In this document: piece after piece, positions 6,984-16,011 of the stretch | How positions within the stretch are numbered: position 1 is the stretch's first letter | Layout: every line of letters begins with the position of its first letter | NCBI GenBank assembly: GCA_018396915.1 | Contig: JAGTRD010000005.1 | Coordinates: forward strand, 1 to 61,827 | Reading direction: 5' to 3' | DNA: 61,827 nucleotides | From: Candidatus Bathyarchaeota archaeon | GTDB lineage: Archaea; Thermoproteota; Bathyarchaeia; 40CM-2-53-6; RBG-13-38-9 | The notes under the pieces: model-generated | What the model saw: only the letters and a program-made list of their open reading frames with translations | Told to the model about the DNA's origin: nothing | The model's database searches: none | Made by a program: the position numbers and the translations under genes

Positions 6984-7544
6984 TCAGACTCTTCTCCTCC
7001 TCTCTTTGAGTGTCTGAATGTAGTCGTCTACTATTTTATTAAGAATTTTCTTCATCTCCTCCAGTGGGTATAGGTTTGTGTCGACTATGAGGTCGTATAT
7101 TGAAGGGTCTGCCACATCTATATTGTAGATCTTCATGTATCTCTTCTTCTCAGCCTCCTCCCTAGCCAGGGTTGAGGCTTCAGCCTCTTGGAAGGTTAAA
7201 TTCTCTCTCTCAGCTATTCTTCTGATCCTCACATCTTTTGGAGCTATTAGTAGGATCTTCAGGTCTGCTTTTCCGTCAACCATCCATGCTGCTAGTTGGC
7301 CGTCCAATATTACGTCTCCCCTCTCAGCCTCCTGAACGATTCTGTTATCTATCTCCCTGTCTATTGTAGGGTCTGCCTCAGCAAGTTCAGCAAGACCTTC
7401 GAGACTCAGATTCTTCTCTTCAGCTAGTCTCCTGAATAGGTCTCCTGCAGAGACATGTCTTAAACCTAAATGTTCAGCCAAGGCTTTCGAATACGTTGTC
7501 TTTCCTGTTCCATGTAGACCCCCAACTGTGATTACTATTCCCAT
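6984..7544 (-). CDS. cmk: cytidylate kinase
   Basis: Phosphorylates CMP and dCMP with ATP. The P-loop is GGLHGTGKTTYSKALAEHLG at the N terminus, followed by VSAGDLFRRLAEE for nucleotide binding and IVQEAERGDVILDGQLAAWM. The lid region (EAEKKRYMKIYNID) precedes IYDLIVDTNLYPLEE. At 186 residues it has the short archaeal form. It sits inside the ribosomal operon, as is usual in Archaea. rpl34e, often next to it, is absent here. Confidence 0.92.
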   Translation of the reverse strand: MGIVITVGGLHGTGKTTYSKALAEHLGLRHVSAGDLFRRLAEEKNLSLEGLAELAEADPTIDREIDNRIVQEAERGDVILDGQLAAWMVDGKADLKILLIAPKDVRIRRIAERENLTFQEAEASTLAREEAEKKRYMKIYNIDVADPSIYDLIVDTNLYPLEEMKKILNKIVDDYIQTLKERRRRV

Positions 7545-7586
7545 ATCCTATCAACCGTAGTCTTCAAAGTGAGGTTGATCTTCGGT

Positions 7587-8099
7587 TCAACTCATCTCAG
7601 GGTTTGCTCCGAGAAGCCTAGACATCGGTAGGCTCATCGCTAGGGAGCATATTATGTACCATGATATGAATGGGAGTTTCTCACCCAGCAGGTATGGGAA
7701 TGTGAAAGGTGAGAGTGCTACCGTAGTGTCTTGGAAGAAGCTGCTCAGAATGTAGAATATTATCCAGAATGGTCCAATATATGTGAGGCTGACCTTCATC
7801 CTATCCCAACTCGCCTTCCCCTGCAACTGCATTATTGCCTTCTGCCTCTTCATAACCTTGGCCATCAACTGTTTATTATTCGTCTTCCTTGCAAGTTCAT
7901 ATTCTCTCCTCCAAGCCTTAACCTCCTCCATCACACTCTTCATCCTCTCGACGTCGACGAGAAGTCTGTTCGCCAGGTTAGTTGTCAATGATAGGATGAA
8001 GGCTACGGCTGCTATGAATATTGTTGAGTATGGTCTCGGCCCATATGGCTGTAGGGCTGTCATAAGCCATGTCCATAACTGGTCAAACATCTTTACCAT
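7587..8099 (-). CDS. DUF106 membrane protein, EMC3/Oxa1-superfamily insertase-like
   Basis: 170 residues with an N-terminal membrane segment (STIFIAAVAFILSLTTNLAN), a charged coiled-coil hairpin (REYELARKTNNKQLMAKVMK) and two further membrane segments (IGPFWIIFYILSSFF, FISWYIICSLAMSLP). This is the pattern of archaeal DUF106 proteins, related to the YidC/Oxa1/EMC3 insertases. Its place beside secY supports a role in membrane protein insertion. Start ATG 8097-8099 overlaps the end of adk; the frame is open further upstream, but only inside adk. Confidence 0.85.
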   Translation of the reverse strand: MVKMFDQLWTWLMTALQPYGPRPYSTIFIAAVAFILSLTTNLANRLLVDVERMKSVMEEVKAWRREYELARKTNNKQLMAKVMKRQKAIMQLQGKASWDRMKVSLTYIGPFWIIFYILSSFFQDTTVALSPFTFPYLLGEKLPFISWYIICSLAMSLPMSRLLGANPEMS

Positions 8100-8676
8100 G
8101 CACCTCCATGATGAGGCTGAGGATCTCTCTTGCTGCTTTAAGCCTTTGCCCCTCAAAATTCTTAACTGTCTTCACCGGAACCCCAGCTATGACTGAACAT
8201 GCAGCGGCCATCCTCCTGCTCCACTCAATATCCGTTGATACTTCACCGGCTTCATTTTCAATCCTCATCCTGTCCTGGTCTCTTCTCCTCCTCTCCTCAA
8301 TCTCGGCAGGTTCAGCCTCAACCATGATGATGAGGTTGGGCTTGAGCCTCTTCAGAACATGTTCAGGCAACCCAGGCAAGTATCCTAGACTAGTCTTGAC
8401 GGCGACATGAGTGTCTACAATTGTGACTTCACCCTCCATTCCAGCTATCTTCTCAGCTGCTTCAAGCTGGATCCTACGCTGCAGGTTTAGATCTTGCCTT
8501 CTAATCATATCCCTGTGAAGCTTCTTTCCTTCAGCCTCCAGAAGTCTGCTCATGACCGTTCCGAAATTCACTATTTCAACCTTCAGATTCTCCTGCATAG
8601 CAAGTTTCGATAGTTCTTCTAGAACTGTTGATTTGCCAACTCCAGGGGTTCCTGTAACTATTACTCTCAGGGGCAT
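8083..8676 (-). CDS. adkA: archaeal-type adenylate kinase AdkA
   Basis: Catalyses 2 ADP to ATP + AMP. The P-loop VTGTPGVGKSTVLEEL is near the N terminus, followed by the AMP-binding region IVNFGTVMSRLLEAEG and VDTHVAVKTSLGYLPGLP. At 197 residues it has the length of the archaeal trimeric AdkA type, not the bacterial one. It follows secY by 3 bases, in the usual archaeal secY-adk order, and its 3' end overlaps the DUF106 gene. Confidence 0.92.
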   Translation of the reverse strand: MPLRVIVTGTPGVGKSTVLEELSKLAMQENLKVEIVNFGTVMSRLLEAEGKKLHRDMIRRQDLNLQRRIQLEAAEKIAGMEGEVTIVDTHVAVKTSLGYLPGLPEHVLKRLKPNLIIMVEAEPAEIEERRRRDQDRMRIENEAGEVSTDIEWSRRMAAACSVIAGVPVKTVKNFEGQRLKAAREILSLIMEVHGKDV

Positions 8677-8679
8677 TTC

Positions 8680-10092
8680 CTACTCGCCGAGGAAGCCTCT
8701 CAGGGCTGGGAACATCTCACTCATCCTCTCCTTCACTAGGATCTGGTAGTACTGTTCAAGTATCCCAACCGTCAGAAGTATTCCTGTCCCTGAGCCGAAG
8801 GCTCCTAGGAAATCTGCTGAGGCCGCTATGGCTCCTACGGTTGCTCCTCCAAGAACAGTGACTGTGGGTATGTATCTTGAGAGGAGCTGCTGTATCGGTA
8901 GACTTGATCTTCTGAAGCCTTCTATCTGCATCCCTGAATCTATCAACTGTTTGGCAACTGTCTTCGGATCCATTCCTCCAACCTCAACCCATGTGACTGA
9001 GAAGAATATGCACATCAGGATGAATAGGCCTGCGTATACTGCTGCTCTGAAGGGGTCGCCCAACAGTCCTGTCAGGCTCCTAGGCGGAGCCAGATAATAT
9101 ATTAATCCACCTGTGGGTTCGATGTGGCCTTCTGTAACCTTGTATGTTCCAAGCAGGTTCAGCCAGAAGTTTGTGTTCGTCTGGTTGTATCTCTGCCATA
9201 GGATCTGGGTTATGAAGTATATGTTGCCCATCAGGGCCGCTGCAAATATGACTGGGATATTCGATGTGTATAGGAATTTTATTGGGAATGCTCCTCTGAA
9301 ACCTCGGTACTTCGCATATGAGACTGGTACGCTCACCTTCAACCCGTTCACATATATAACTATGATTACTACTGCGACTGTCGTCAGTAGGCCTACCATG
9401 TCCGGTAGGCCTCCACCCCTGTATAGGGCTTTTATCCCTTCACCCAACTGGAGGGACTGGGTGAAAGCTATGAGGGCGCCTAGAAACTTTCCATCCTGCA
9501 TCGGGCCCATAGGAGCCACCATGTCCCACCATATTCTCTGGGCAACCCCTGCTGCTATGAATAGGCTTATTCCGCTTCCTAGGCCCCAACCCTTCTGAAG
9601 CATCTCATCGAGAAGTATCAGTATGAGACCTGAGGCTACTAGTTGGCTGAGGATGGCTATCTGGGTTTGAACCTTCAAGGGTCCGTAGGCTCCTCCCAAT
9701 ATGTAGGCTAAGGCCTCAAATATCGTCATCAGAACAGCCAGGATCTTGCTTGCTCCTGTGAATAGGGATCTGTCCTCAGGGTTTGTCATATCCACATCTA
9801 TCATCTTCGACCCGCTCAATATTTGGAGTATGAGGCCGCCTGTCACTATAGGGCCTATTCCGAGCTCCATCAGTGTCCCCCTACTCGATGCGAATATGAC
9901 CCTCAACGCGCCTAGGGGGTCTTGGGCCCCACCCTTACCAACCCCATATAGGGGGACCTCACTCATGATCAGGTATAGGATGAGAGCTATGGCTGTCCAG
10001 ACGAGTTTCTCATTGAATGTTATTCTCTCAGGCTTCTTGATGTCTGGTAGATATTTTATGAATGGTTTGAAGATTTCGATGAATCTGGGCAA
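8680..10092 (-). CDS. secY: protein translocase subunit SecY
   Basis: The channel-forming subunit of the SecYE-beta translocon in the cell membrane. 470 residues with about ten hydrophobic segments. The N-terminal FIKYLPDIKKPERITFNEKL and YLIMSEVPLYGV are typical, followed by the plug region and IGPIVTGGLILQILSGSKMI. The cytosolic loop KVSVPVSYAKYRGFRGAFPI and IPVIFAAALMGNIYF match ribosome-contacting parts of archaeal SecY. The gene follows rpl15 by 3 bases in the spc operon. Confidence 0.95.
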   Translation of the reverse strand: MPRFIEIFKPFIKYLPDIKKPERITFNEKLVWTAIALILYLIMSEVPLYGVGKGGAQDPLGALRVIFASSRGTLMELGIGPIVTGGLILQILSGSKMIDVDMTNPEDRSLFTGASKILAVLMTIFEALAYILGGAYGPLKVQTQIAILSQLVASGLILILLDEMLQKGWGLGSGISLFIAAGVAQRIWWDMVAPMGPMQDGKFLGALIAFTQSLQLGEGIKALYRGGGLPDMVGLLTTVAVVIIVIYVNGLKVSVPVSYAKYRGFRGAFPIKFLYTSNIPVIFAAALMGNIYFITQILWQRYNQTNTNFWLNLLGTYKVTEGHIEPTGGLIYYLAPPRSLTGLLGDPFRAAVYAGLFILMCIFFSVTWVEVGGMDPKTVAKQLIDSGMQIEGFRRSSLPIQQLLSRYIPTVTVLGGATVGAIAASADFLGAFGSGTGILLTVGILEQYYQILVKERMSEMFPALRGFLGE

Positions 10093-10095
10093 GTT

Positions 10096-10485
10096 TTACT
10101 TGGCCTCTCTAACCTTTAATGTTCCACCTGCCTCCATAATCTTTCTCTTCGCCGCCTCTGAAGCTTCGTTGACCTCTATATTGAGGGGTCTACTGATCCT
10201 TCCTCCGCCGAGCAGCTTCACATAGCCGAGCTCTGTAAGGTTTACTACGTCACCTTTTGAACCTGACTCTTCGATGAGCCTCTCAAGTTCGCCGACGTTT
10301 ATCACCTTCCCCTCATCTTTGAGGGTCTTTGGACTTGTGAAGCCTTTCTTTCTGAGCTCCCAACCGTATCTTAGGACGCTCGGCCATTTATGTTTGAATG
10401 TTCCAGCCTTACCTCTTCCACCTCTCATCCCGCCTTTCCTATGTTGACCTGAGCGGCCCCAACCGCATGTTCTCGAACCCCTCAT
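10096..10485 (-). CDS. rpl15: ribosomal protein L15 (uL15), start uncertain
   Basis: The 129-residue frame has the L15 signatures MRGSRTCGWGRSGQHRKGGM and GRGKAGTFKHKW, with a C-terminal EASEAAKRKIMEAGG. The open frame continues upstream of ATG 10483-10485 as RLTATRKRKSRK, a basic stretch that matches the normal L15 N terminus, but no ATG, GTG or TTG lies in that frame. A GTG-GTG pair 43 bases upstream would be in frame if one base were removed. Either the start is the internal ATG or there is a one-base indel, real or from sequencing. Confidence 0.93.
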   Translation of the reverse strand: MRGSRTCGWGRSGQHRKGGMRGGRGKAGTFKHKWPSVLRYGWELRKKGFTSPKTLKDEGKVINVGELERLIEESGSKGDVVNLTELGYVKLLGGGRISRPLNIEVNEASEAAKRKIMEAGGTLKVREAK

Positions 10486-10534
10486 CTTTCTGCTCTTCCT
10501 CTTTCTCGTGGCCGTAAGTCTCCACCACCTTCTC

Positions 10535-11008
10535 CTAGATCATTCTCTCAATAGTCTGTTTGAAAGTTTCTTTTCTATATCCTACTTCCCCACCTCTGCC
10601 TTCAGGGTTCTTGAGGCTTCTTTTGAATCCTCCTTTTGGAGGGTGGAGTTTGAATACTGTCTTCAATCCTTTAGCCTCCAAATCTTTAGGTCTCAGTCTC
10701 CCTGAAGTCAACATCTCTGCTAGGCTCTGAATGTCGACCCCGAAACTTTCCTTGACATATCCATCGGTGAGGCCTGACCTGGCCTTGAAGAGTTTGGTTA
10801 GGATTTGGCTGTTAGCCTCTGACCAGAAAACCCTGTCTTTAACTTTTCTCAGGGCGCCCCTGGTCTCAGGTGTGTCTTCAAATATTTTTGCCATGTTGAC
10901 TCTTTTCAAGCCTAGTGTCTTGAGAATATTTTCAATATCGTCAGGTACCCCTGCTGAGCCTCTGACTCTGACTGCGAGGAGGCATCCAGCCTTGCTTTGA
11001 ACTTCCAT
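10535..11008 (-). CDS. rpl30: ribosomal protein L30 (uL30)
   Basis: 157 residues from ATG 11006-11008. The N-terminal LLAVRVRGSAGVPDDIENIL and TLGLKRVNMAKIFEDTPETR are diagnostic for archaeal L30, and the C-terminal LHPPKGGFKRSLKN matches the archaeal extension. The frame is open to 11155 but that part overlaps rps5 and is not conserved. It lies 35 bases after rps5. Confidence 0.93.
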   Translation of the reverse strand: MEVQSKAGCLLAVRVRGSAGVPDDIENILKTLGLKRVNMAKIFEDTPETRGALRKVKDRVFWSEANSQILTKLFKARSGLTDGYVKESFGVDIQSLAEMLTSGRLRPKDLEAKGLKTVFKLHPPKGGFKRSLKNPEGRGGEVGYRKETFKQTIERMI

Positions 11009-11043
11009 AGACCTATTCAACCTCTGGAGGGTTCTATTTATCT

Positions 11044-11691
11044 TCAGGCAACCCAACTCTCGGCTGTGACCATTCTGTATGTGTTTCTCAACGCGTCGTA
11101 TACTGCGTATGATATTGAGGTTAGGGTTTTGGTTGAGCCGAAGCTTCTCGTCCAACAGTCTCTGATCCCTGCAAGTTCAAGGATTGTCTTGGCCAATTCT
11201 CCTCCGACCAAGCCTAAGCCTCGGGGTCCAGGGATTATCTCGATCTCAACGCTTCCACATTTGCCTCTGACCTTGAATGGTAGGGAGTGTGGTAGGTTGC
11301 AGCTGCACTCCCAGCTTCCGCATCCCCTCCTAACAGGGATAACCGCCATCTTGGCCTGCAATGTTGCTTTATCTATTGCGTTTCTAACCTGTTTGGCCTT
11401 ACCTAGACCTACACCTATATATCCGTCACCGTTTCCAACAGCTACTACAGCTCTGAATCTTGAGCTCTCCCCTGCATCTGTCTGTTTCTGGACGAAGCCT
11501 ATTCCAAGAACCTTCTCCTGCAGGTTCGGTAAGAGAAGGTCCACTATCTCAGGCTCCTGAATCTTCTGTCCCTGCATGAATATCTCGTCTATTGATGTTA
11601 TCTTACCTTCCTGGACGAGGATGCCTATCTTTGTTTTAGGTGTCCATCCTGCGCCAGCCTGGCTTTGAGGTCTCTCACCCATCTTCTTCAC
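11044..11691 (-). CDS. rps5: ribosomal protein S5 (uS5)
   Basis: Small-subunit protein of 215 residues. The double-stranded-RNA-binding-like domain has [20 protein letters not shown] and the C-terminal domain has [20 protein letters not shown] and [13 protein letters not shown]. It contributes to the mRNA entry site and decoding accuracy. The start overlaps the end of rpl18 by 4 bases. Confidence 0.94.
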   Translation of the reverse strand: MKKMGERPQSQAGAGWTPKTKIGILVQEGKITSIDEIFMQGQKIQEPEIVDLLLPNLQEKVLGIGFVQKQTDAGESSRFRAVVAVGNGDGYIGVGLGKAKQVRNAIDKATLQAKMAVIPVRRGCGSWECSCNLPHSLPFKVRGKCGSVEIEIIPGPRGLGLVGGELAKTILELAGIRDCWTRSFGSTKTLTSISYAVYDALRNTYRMVTAESWVA

Positions 11692-12287
11692 ATTTCCTTC
11701 CTATATGATTCTAGGATTCTTGTCTTGACCTCCTCGAAATGTTGGGGTAGGTCTTCAGGTTTGAGTCCAGCCTTCAAATATCTTGAGTATCTCCTCTTAT
11801 ACTCTTCAGGGTTCGACGATGTCTCGGCTGCGTATGATGCCACATGCTCACCTTTGATTCTGGCCTCCTCAGGCAGAATGTTCTCGCCGTGCGGTATGTC
11901 TAACCCTGAGTCTAGGGCTCCCTTCAAGACTGTGAATACTCTCGATCCTTTTGTGACCCTCCTCAAACCTATGTCGGCAACAGCCTCCTTTATGTTCTTC
12001 AGCCCAGCCCTCAACCCTGCGAGTAGGCCTGTGAGATATGCTGCTGGAAGGTTCCCACATCCACCCTTCCAACCGTATTTCTTAGCGAGCTCCATCGAAG
12101 TCGCCGAAGCCAAGGTTACGTCTCCTTTCGGTGTCGCCTCCACGATCTGGGCTATCGAATGTTTCCCCGTCACCCTGATGACCAGTCTAGGAAGGTTTGA
12201 TGTTAGGAGGGCTCTTCTGAGCCTGTAGTCTGTCTTACCTTCTCTCCTCCTTCTGAATGGGAGGTTGTATTTTGGTCCGTGGGCCAT
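11688..12287 (-). CDS. rpl18: ribosomal protein L18 (uL18)
   Basis: 199 residues beginning [20 protein letters not shown], with the 5S rRNA-binding core [20 protein letters not shown] and the block [20 protein letters not shown]. Binds 5S rRNA with L5 in the central protuberance. Coupled to rps5 by overlap and 3 bases downstream of rpl19e. Confidence 0.94.
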   Translation of the reverse strand: MAHGPKYNLPFRRRREGKTDYRLRRALLTSNLPRLVIRVTGKHSIAQIVEATPKGDVTLASATSMELAKKYGWKGGCGNLPAAYLTGLLAGLRAGLKNIKEAVADIGLRRVTKGSRVFTVLKGALDSGLDIPHGENILPEEARIKGEHVASYAAETSSNPEEYKRRYSRYLKAGLKPEDLPQHFEEVKTRILESYRKEM

Positions 12288-12290
12288 CCT

Positions 12291-12719
12291 CTATCTTCTC
12301 CTGATTAGTCCATGGGATTGGAGGTACTCGTTCAAATGTGTTTTACTCTTGAACATTCCACCCTTTGCCATAGGCATCAGTCTCCTGTAGACCTCTCTCG
12401 TTATCATCCTCCTGGTCTTCAGCTCTCTCAACCTCATCCTGATAGCTCTTATTCTCTGGATCCAGATTCTCTTCTCCAAGGATTTGGATCCTTCCTTCGA
12501 ACCTGGTCCTCTACCCTTCTCAACCTCAACTCTACGTCTTCCCCTGCTCACCCCACGTTTGGGTTTGGCTCTTATAACCCCTTCATGGATGAGTCTACGT
12601 ATCTCATCCTTCGTTATAGCTCCTTCAACCCTGTCCAACTGTTCAGGATCGATCCATATTCTGGATTCGCCGAGATTCATTATCGACGCTGCTAGTCTCC
12701 TCTGACTCTTCAGATTCAC
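12291..12719 (-). CDS. rpl19e: ribosomal protein L19e
   Basis: 142 residues of an archaeal and eukaryotic large-subunit protein. LKSQRRLAASIMNLGESRIW and the following DPEQLDRVEGAITKDEIRRL are diagnostic. The C-terminal long basic helix (WIQRIRAIRMRLRELKTRR) ends in LNEYLQSHGLIRRR. The start overlaps the stop of rpl32e by 4 bases. Confidence 0.94.
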   Translation of the reverse strand: MNLKSQRRLAASIMNLGESRIWIDPEQLDRVEGAITKDEIRRLIHEGVIRAKPKRGVSRGRRRVEVEKGRGPGSKEGSKSLEKRIWIQRIRAIRMRLRELKTRRMITREVYRRLMPMAKGGMFKSKTHLNEYLQSHGLIRRR

Positions 12720-13198
12720 TTCTGATCAGCCTCCGCTCCACCTAACTCTCCACCGTCAACCCCTTCGGTTTCATGTCGCTGGGTCTGCTCAGGCTCCGTC
12801 TCAGTAGGCTGCTCCTGTATTGGTGCTGGTGCTCCTCCAACATTCAGGATCTTGAACCCTAACCTTTGGGCTTGATCGATTATCTCAGCCCTCTTCCTTC
12901 CACCTACTCTGTGGCCTATTCTCACCGCATATACTTCAGGGTTTAACCCTTCTAGCTCCTTAACATTGTGTATGAGTCTCTCCCTGTAGCCTGAGGGGTG
13001 TAGGCCCCGATATGTCTTCGGCCTCCTGTATCCTACCATAGGCATGGCCGGCCAACCCCTCCTCCTCAATCTGACTCTGCTGGTCTTTCCTCTCGGCCTC
13101 CTCCATGACTCTTTCACCCTTACGTAGCGCCAGCTCTCCTGCCTTCTCACCTTTGGTTTAATCCTTCTGAGCCTCATTTTTCTAGGAGCCATTTTCAT
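12716..13198 (-). CDS. rpl32e: ribosomal protein L32e with acidic C-terminal tail
   Basis: 160 residues. The conserved core includes SWRRPRGKTSRVRLRRRGWP, PMVGYRRPKTYRGLHPSG and VYAVRIGHRVGGRKRAEI. After about residue 122 comes a low-complexity tail rich in Glu, Gln and Thr (EQPTETEPEQTQRHETEG) that most L32e proteins lack. The tail is in frame and followed closely by rpl19e, so it is probably real, but its role is unknown. Confidence 0.93.
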   Translation of the reverse strand: MKMAPRKMRLRRIKPKVRRQESWRYVRVKESWRRPRGKTSRVRLRRRGWPAMPMVGYRRPKTYRGLHPSGYRERLIHNVKELEGLNPEVYAVRIGHRVGGRKRAEIIDQAQRLGFKILNVGGAPAPIQEQPTETEPEQTQRHETEGVDGGELGGAEADQK

Positions 13199-13744
13199 CT
13201 AACCTTTCTCGAAGATGTATATTCCATCCAGGAAGACTCTCTGGTCCTTGTCTTTGATCTTTGTAGCTGCCTCGATATTTGCTGCTGTCTGACTCACATC
13301 CTCAATGTTTATCCCTTCAACGGTTATCTCTTCACCTGAGACTTTGACTGAGACGTCTCCTAGAAGCTCAACCTTCCTCGGAGACCTCTCCCCTGTGAAG
13401 TTTTCTATGAGTAGGATTCTCTCTTTCTCTTTGACCTTGACTGTTATTGGGAAGTGTGCGTGAACCATCTTCAGCTTATATCTGAATCCTTCGGTGACTC
13501 CTCTTATCATGTTCTTTATGTGGGATGCTGCTGTTCCAACCATTGCATACTCTCTCTTCCTCGGCCATTCCGTCTTTACTCTCAATCTTCCATCTTCCAA
13601 ATTTATTGTCACCGGCATATGGGAGAAGTCTCTGGTTAAGCTGCCTCTGGGACCTTCAACCTTGACTCTTCTACCTGAAACCTCAACCTTCACCCCTTCA
13701 GGTATCTCAACTGTTCTCTCAGCCAACTCGAGGATCGGCGTCAT
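13199..13744 (-). CDS. rpl6: ribosomal protein L6 (uL6)
   Basis: 181 residues with two L6 repeats. The first has VEVSGRRVKVEGPRGSLTRD, the second VKVSGEEITVEGINIEDVSQ and the end KIKDKDQRVFLDGIYI. L6 lies near the sarcin-ricin loop and factor-binding site. Immediately upstream of rpl32e and downstream of rps8 in spc order. Confidence 0.94.
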   Translation of the reverse strand: MTPILELAERTVEIPEGVKVEVSGRRVKVEGPRGSLTRDFSHMPVTINLEDGRLRVKTEWPRKREYAMVGTAASHIKNMIRGVTEGFRYKLKMVHAHFPITVKVKEKERILLIENFTGERSPRKVELLGDVSVKVSGEEITVEGINIEDVSQTAANIEAATKIKDKDQRVFLDGIYIFEKG

Positions 13745-13753
13745 TTACCCCTC

Positions 13754-14161
13754 CTAATATACGTAGGCTACTAGTCTACCGCCTGTATGCTTCTCCTTCG
13801 CCTCCCTGCTTGAGATGACTCCTTTTGGTGTTGTTAAGATCAGGGTTCCCATATCTCTTGATGGGAGGTATCTTTTCTCCCAATTCTCAAGTTCATCGAC
13901 TCCGACGGAGTATCTGGGCTTCACAACTCCACACTTGTTTATTCTTCCAAGTAGTTGAATCTTGAATTTTCCAGCTCTGCCGTCCTCAATATATTCGAAC
14001 TCCCCTATGTACCCGTTCCTCTGCATGACTCTGAGTACTTGACCCATCATCTTGGAAGCAGGCTGGACTATGCATTCTCTCTTCCTCCTCTTCTCTGTCT
14101 CAACTATTGTTGAGAGGCCGTTTGCCAACGGATCTAGTAGGGTCAAATTGAGTCTCCTCAC
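13754..14161 (-). CDS. rps8: ribosomal protein S8 (uS8)
   Basis: 135 residues with [40 protein letters not shown] and the C-terminal [20 protein letters not shown] typical of archaeal S8. Binds helix 21 of 16S rRNA. The start is GTG 14159-14161, overlapping the stop codon of rps14. Confidence 0.94.
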   Translation of the reverse strand: MRRLNLTLLDPLANGLSTIVETEKRRKRECIVQPASKMMGQVLRVMQRNGYIGEFEYIEDGRAGKFKIQLLGRINKCGVVKPRYSVGVDELENWEKRYLPSRDMGTLILTTPKGVISSREAKEKHTGGRLVAYVY

Positions 14162-14319
14162 TCATACTTTCTGAATCCTAATGTTTGAGCTACCTCTCTG
14201 AAACATTGTCTGCATAGCATCAGCCCATATTTTCTTATGACTGGGCCTTGCTGGCCGCATCTTCTGCATGGTCTACTACCTTTACCTATCTTCCTCTGTT
14301 TCTTCGGTTTCTGTTTCAT
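14158..14319 (-). CDS. rps14: ribosomal protein S14, zinc-binding type (uS14)
   Basis: A 53-residue protein. It begins [20 protein letters not shown] and contains two Cys-x2-Cys pairs (CRRCG and CRQCF) that bind one zinc ion, ending in [12 protein letters not shown]14 sits in the head of the small subunit. The ATG (14317-14319) overlaps the rpl5 stop as ATGA, and its own TGA overlaps the rps8 GTG, so all three are translationally coupled. Confidence 0.95.
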   Translation of the reverse strand: MKQKPKKQRKIGKGSRPCRRCGQQGPVIRKYGLMLCRQCFREVAQTLGFRKYE

Positions 14320-14864
14320 TCAGGCTCCTGCTCCCCAAGAATCTCAATTCCAAGATTCTGCTTCGCATACTCTATCGCTTCTCCTCTTGTTACCAGGTGA
14401 CTTCTTGAGATATCTGACCTTTTGATAGTTCTCCTCTTCACCCTGTATCCTGGCCTCTCAAGGCTGACTGAGATGTTCATGCCGAAGATTCCAAGTTCAG
14501 GATAATATTTTGTTCCAGGTATCTCTATATGCTCTTTTATTCCAAATGAGAAGTTTCCGTAATCGTCGAAGGCTGAGCTTCTTACTCTGTTCCCAACTGC
14601 TGAGAGGTATGCCTTCAACCTCTCAAATGCTTCGCCGCCTCTTAATGTCACCATGCAAGCTATCGGTTCACCCTTTCTAACTCCGAAGTCTTTTATTGTC
14701 TTCTTCGCCCTTCTGGAGCATGGTTTTCGACCTGTAATCTGCTCCAGGACCTTTCTGGCTTTCTCGAGTTGCTCTCCAGACTTTCCGACTCCAATATTCA
14801 CTGTGACCTTCCCTAACTTTATCGTCCTCATAGGGTTCGTATCCTTCAATCTCTCTCCACTCAT
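14316..14864 (-). CDS. rpl5: ribosomal protein L5 (uL5)
   Basis: 182 residues with [40 protein letters not shown] and the C-terminal [16 protein letters not shown]5 binds 5S rRNA and contacts P-site tRNA. It starts 6 bases after rps4e and overlaps rps14 by 4 bases. Confidence 0.94.
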   Translation of the reverse strand: MSGERLKDTNPMRTIKLGKVTVNIGVGKSGEQLEKARKVLEQITGRKPCSRRAKKTIKDFGVRKGEPIACMVTLRGGEAFERLKAYLSAVGNRVRSSAFDDYGNFSFGIKEHIEIPGTKYYPELGIFGMNISVSLERPGYRVKRRTIKRSDISRSHLVTRGEAIEYAKQNLGIEILGEQEPE

Positions 14865-14870
14865 ATCTCG

Positions 14871-15611
14871 TCAACTCTCCGGCAACTTTATCAGAGGCTG
14901 ATCTTCTCCTATGACGTAGACGTATTCTGCTATTGTCTTGTATGTTTGGCCTTGACTGTCTTGGACTGTTACGATCTTCGACTTCTCAGTCTCCTCTATA
15001 TTGACTATCTTTCCATGTCTGCCCATGTTTCTTCCAGCTGTGATCAAACAGTATCTTCCCTCATCGAATCTTATGTGGCTGAGAATCTTCTGTTCAGGTA
15101 TGCTCAACTGTAATGTGTCTCCTGTCCTGTAGTCTGCTGTTTTGGCTTCACCGTCTATTATGATGTTTCTTCCATCGCTGAGGTTCAACTGTAACCTTCC
15201 ACCTCTCAGCAGGGTCTTCTTCTCTATTCTGCATATTTTGTATCCTCCCTCATCCTTCGTCACCTTCATCAGTGAGAGGCCTCTAGAAGGGTACGGTATG
15301 AGTCTGTATGTTGATCTCGCGTCTGGAACCTCTATTATATCCATCAAGCCTACTGGATAGTTCTCGTCTCTCCTTATCTTCCCGTCAACTTTTACTGCTC
15401 CTTTTGAGATTATTCTTCTTGCTTCCCTCGATGTCTTGGCATACTTCAACATCTCTCTCAAGACTATTTTAAGGGGGATAGACATTTCGGCGAGATGTGG
15501 TCCAGGACTTGGTTTAGGAGCCCACTTGAACTCTTTCATATGTATGGGCCAGAATGGGGGTGCGGGGAGCCTCTTCAAATGTCTAGATCCTCCTTTCCCA
15601 GCCATACTCAA
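14871..15611 (-). CDS. rps4e: ribosomal protein S4e
   Basis: 246 residues of an archaeal and eukaryotic small-subunit protein. The N-terminal GKGGSRHLKRLPAPPFWPI and KEFKWAPKPSPGPH are diagnostic. An S4-like RNA-binding domain (EARRIISKGAVKVDGKIR) is followed by a KOW motif near ITAGRNMGRHGKIVNI. It occupies the usual place between rpl24 and rpl5. Confidence 0.95.
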   Translation of the reverse strand: MSMAGKGGSRHLKRLPAPPFWPIHMKEFKWAPKPSPGPHLAEMSIPLKIVLREMLKYAKTSREARRIISKGAVKVDGKIRRDENYPVGLMDIIEVPDARSTYRLIPYPSRGLSLMKVTKDEGGYKICRIEKKTLLRGGRLQLNLSDGRNIIIDGEAKTADYRTGDTLQLSIPEQKILSHIRFDEGRYCLITAGRNMGRHGKIVNIEETEKSKIVTVQDSQGQTYKTIAEYVYVIGEDQPLIKLPES

Positions 15612-15612
15612 C

Positions 15613-16011
15613 CTACTCCTGAGGTTTCAATTCAACCGAGGCTTTCTCAAGTCTCTCTCTACGCCATCTATCTTCAAGGTTCAGGTTTGTTATCATGACT
15701 TTGGATGCGTGTATTGGGATCCTGACCTGTTCACCTGAAGCCTTCTCTCGCGTAACCCCTTCAACTATCACCCTCGCCTTTCTCCTGTCGACTTCTATAA
15801 CCTTCCCCTCTATTCCAGCGAAGTCTCCCCTCATGATCTTTACTGTGTCGTCAACCCTTACAGGTAAGGTTCTGACTCCGTATCTCTCCCTCAGTCTCGG
15901 GGAAAGGTTTGCACCCATCATCTTCCACCTATCCTTCTCTGTGGCTTTGATGATCTTTTTACGCTGTTTTCTAGGTTTCTTTGTCTTCACAGCCAAATCT
16001 TTGAACCTCAC
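15613..16011 (-). CDS. rpl24: ribosomal protein L24 (uL24)
   Basis: 132 residues with a KOW motif ([19 protein letters not shown]) and the archaeal N-terminal extension including [20 protein letters not shown]. The protein initiates large-subunit assembly by binding 23S rRNA domain I. ATG lies within the rpl14 tail (4-base overlap) and rps4e follows after one base. Confidence 0.94.
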   Translation of the reverse strand: MRFKDLAVKTKKPRKQRKKIIKATEKDRWKMMGANLSPRLRERYGVRTLPVRVDDTVKIMRGDFAGIEGKVIEVDRRKARVIVEGVTREKASGEQVRIPIHASKVMITNLNLEDRWRRERLEKASVELKPQE

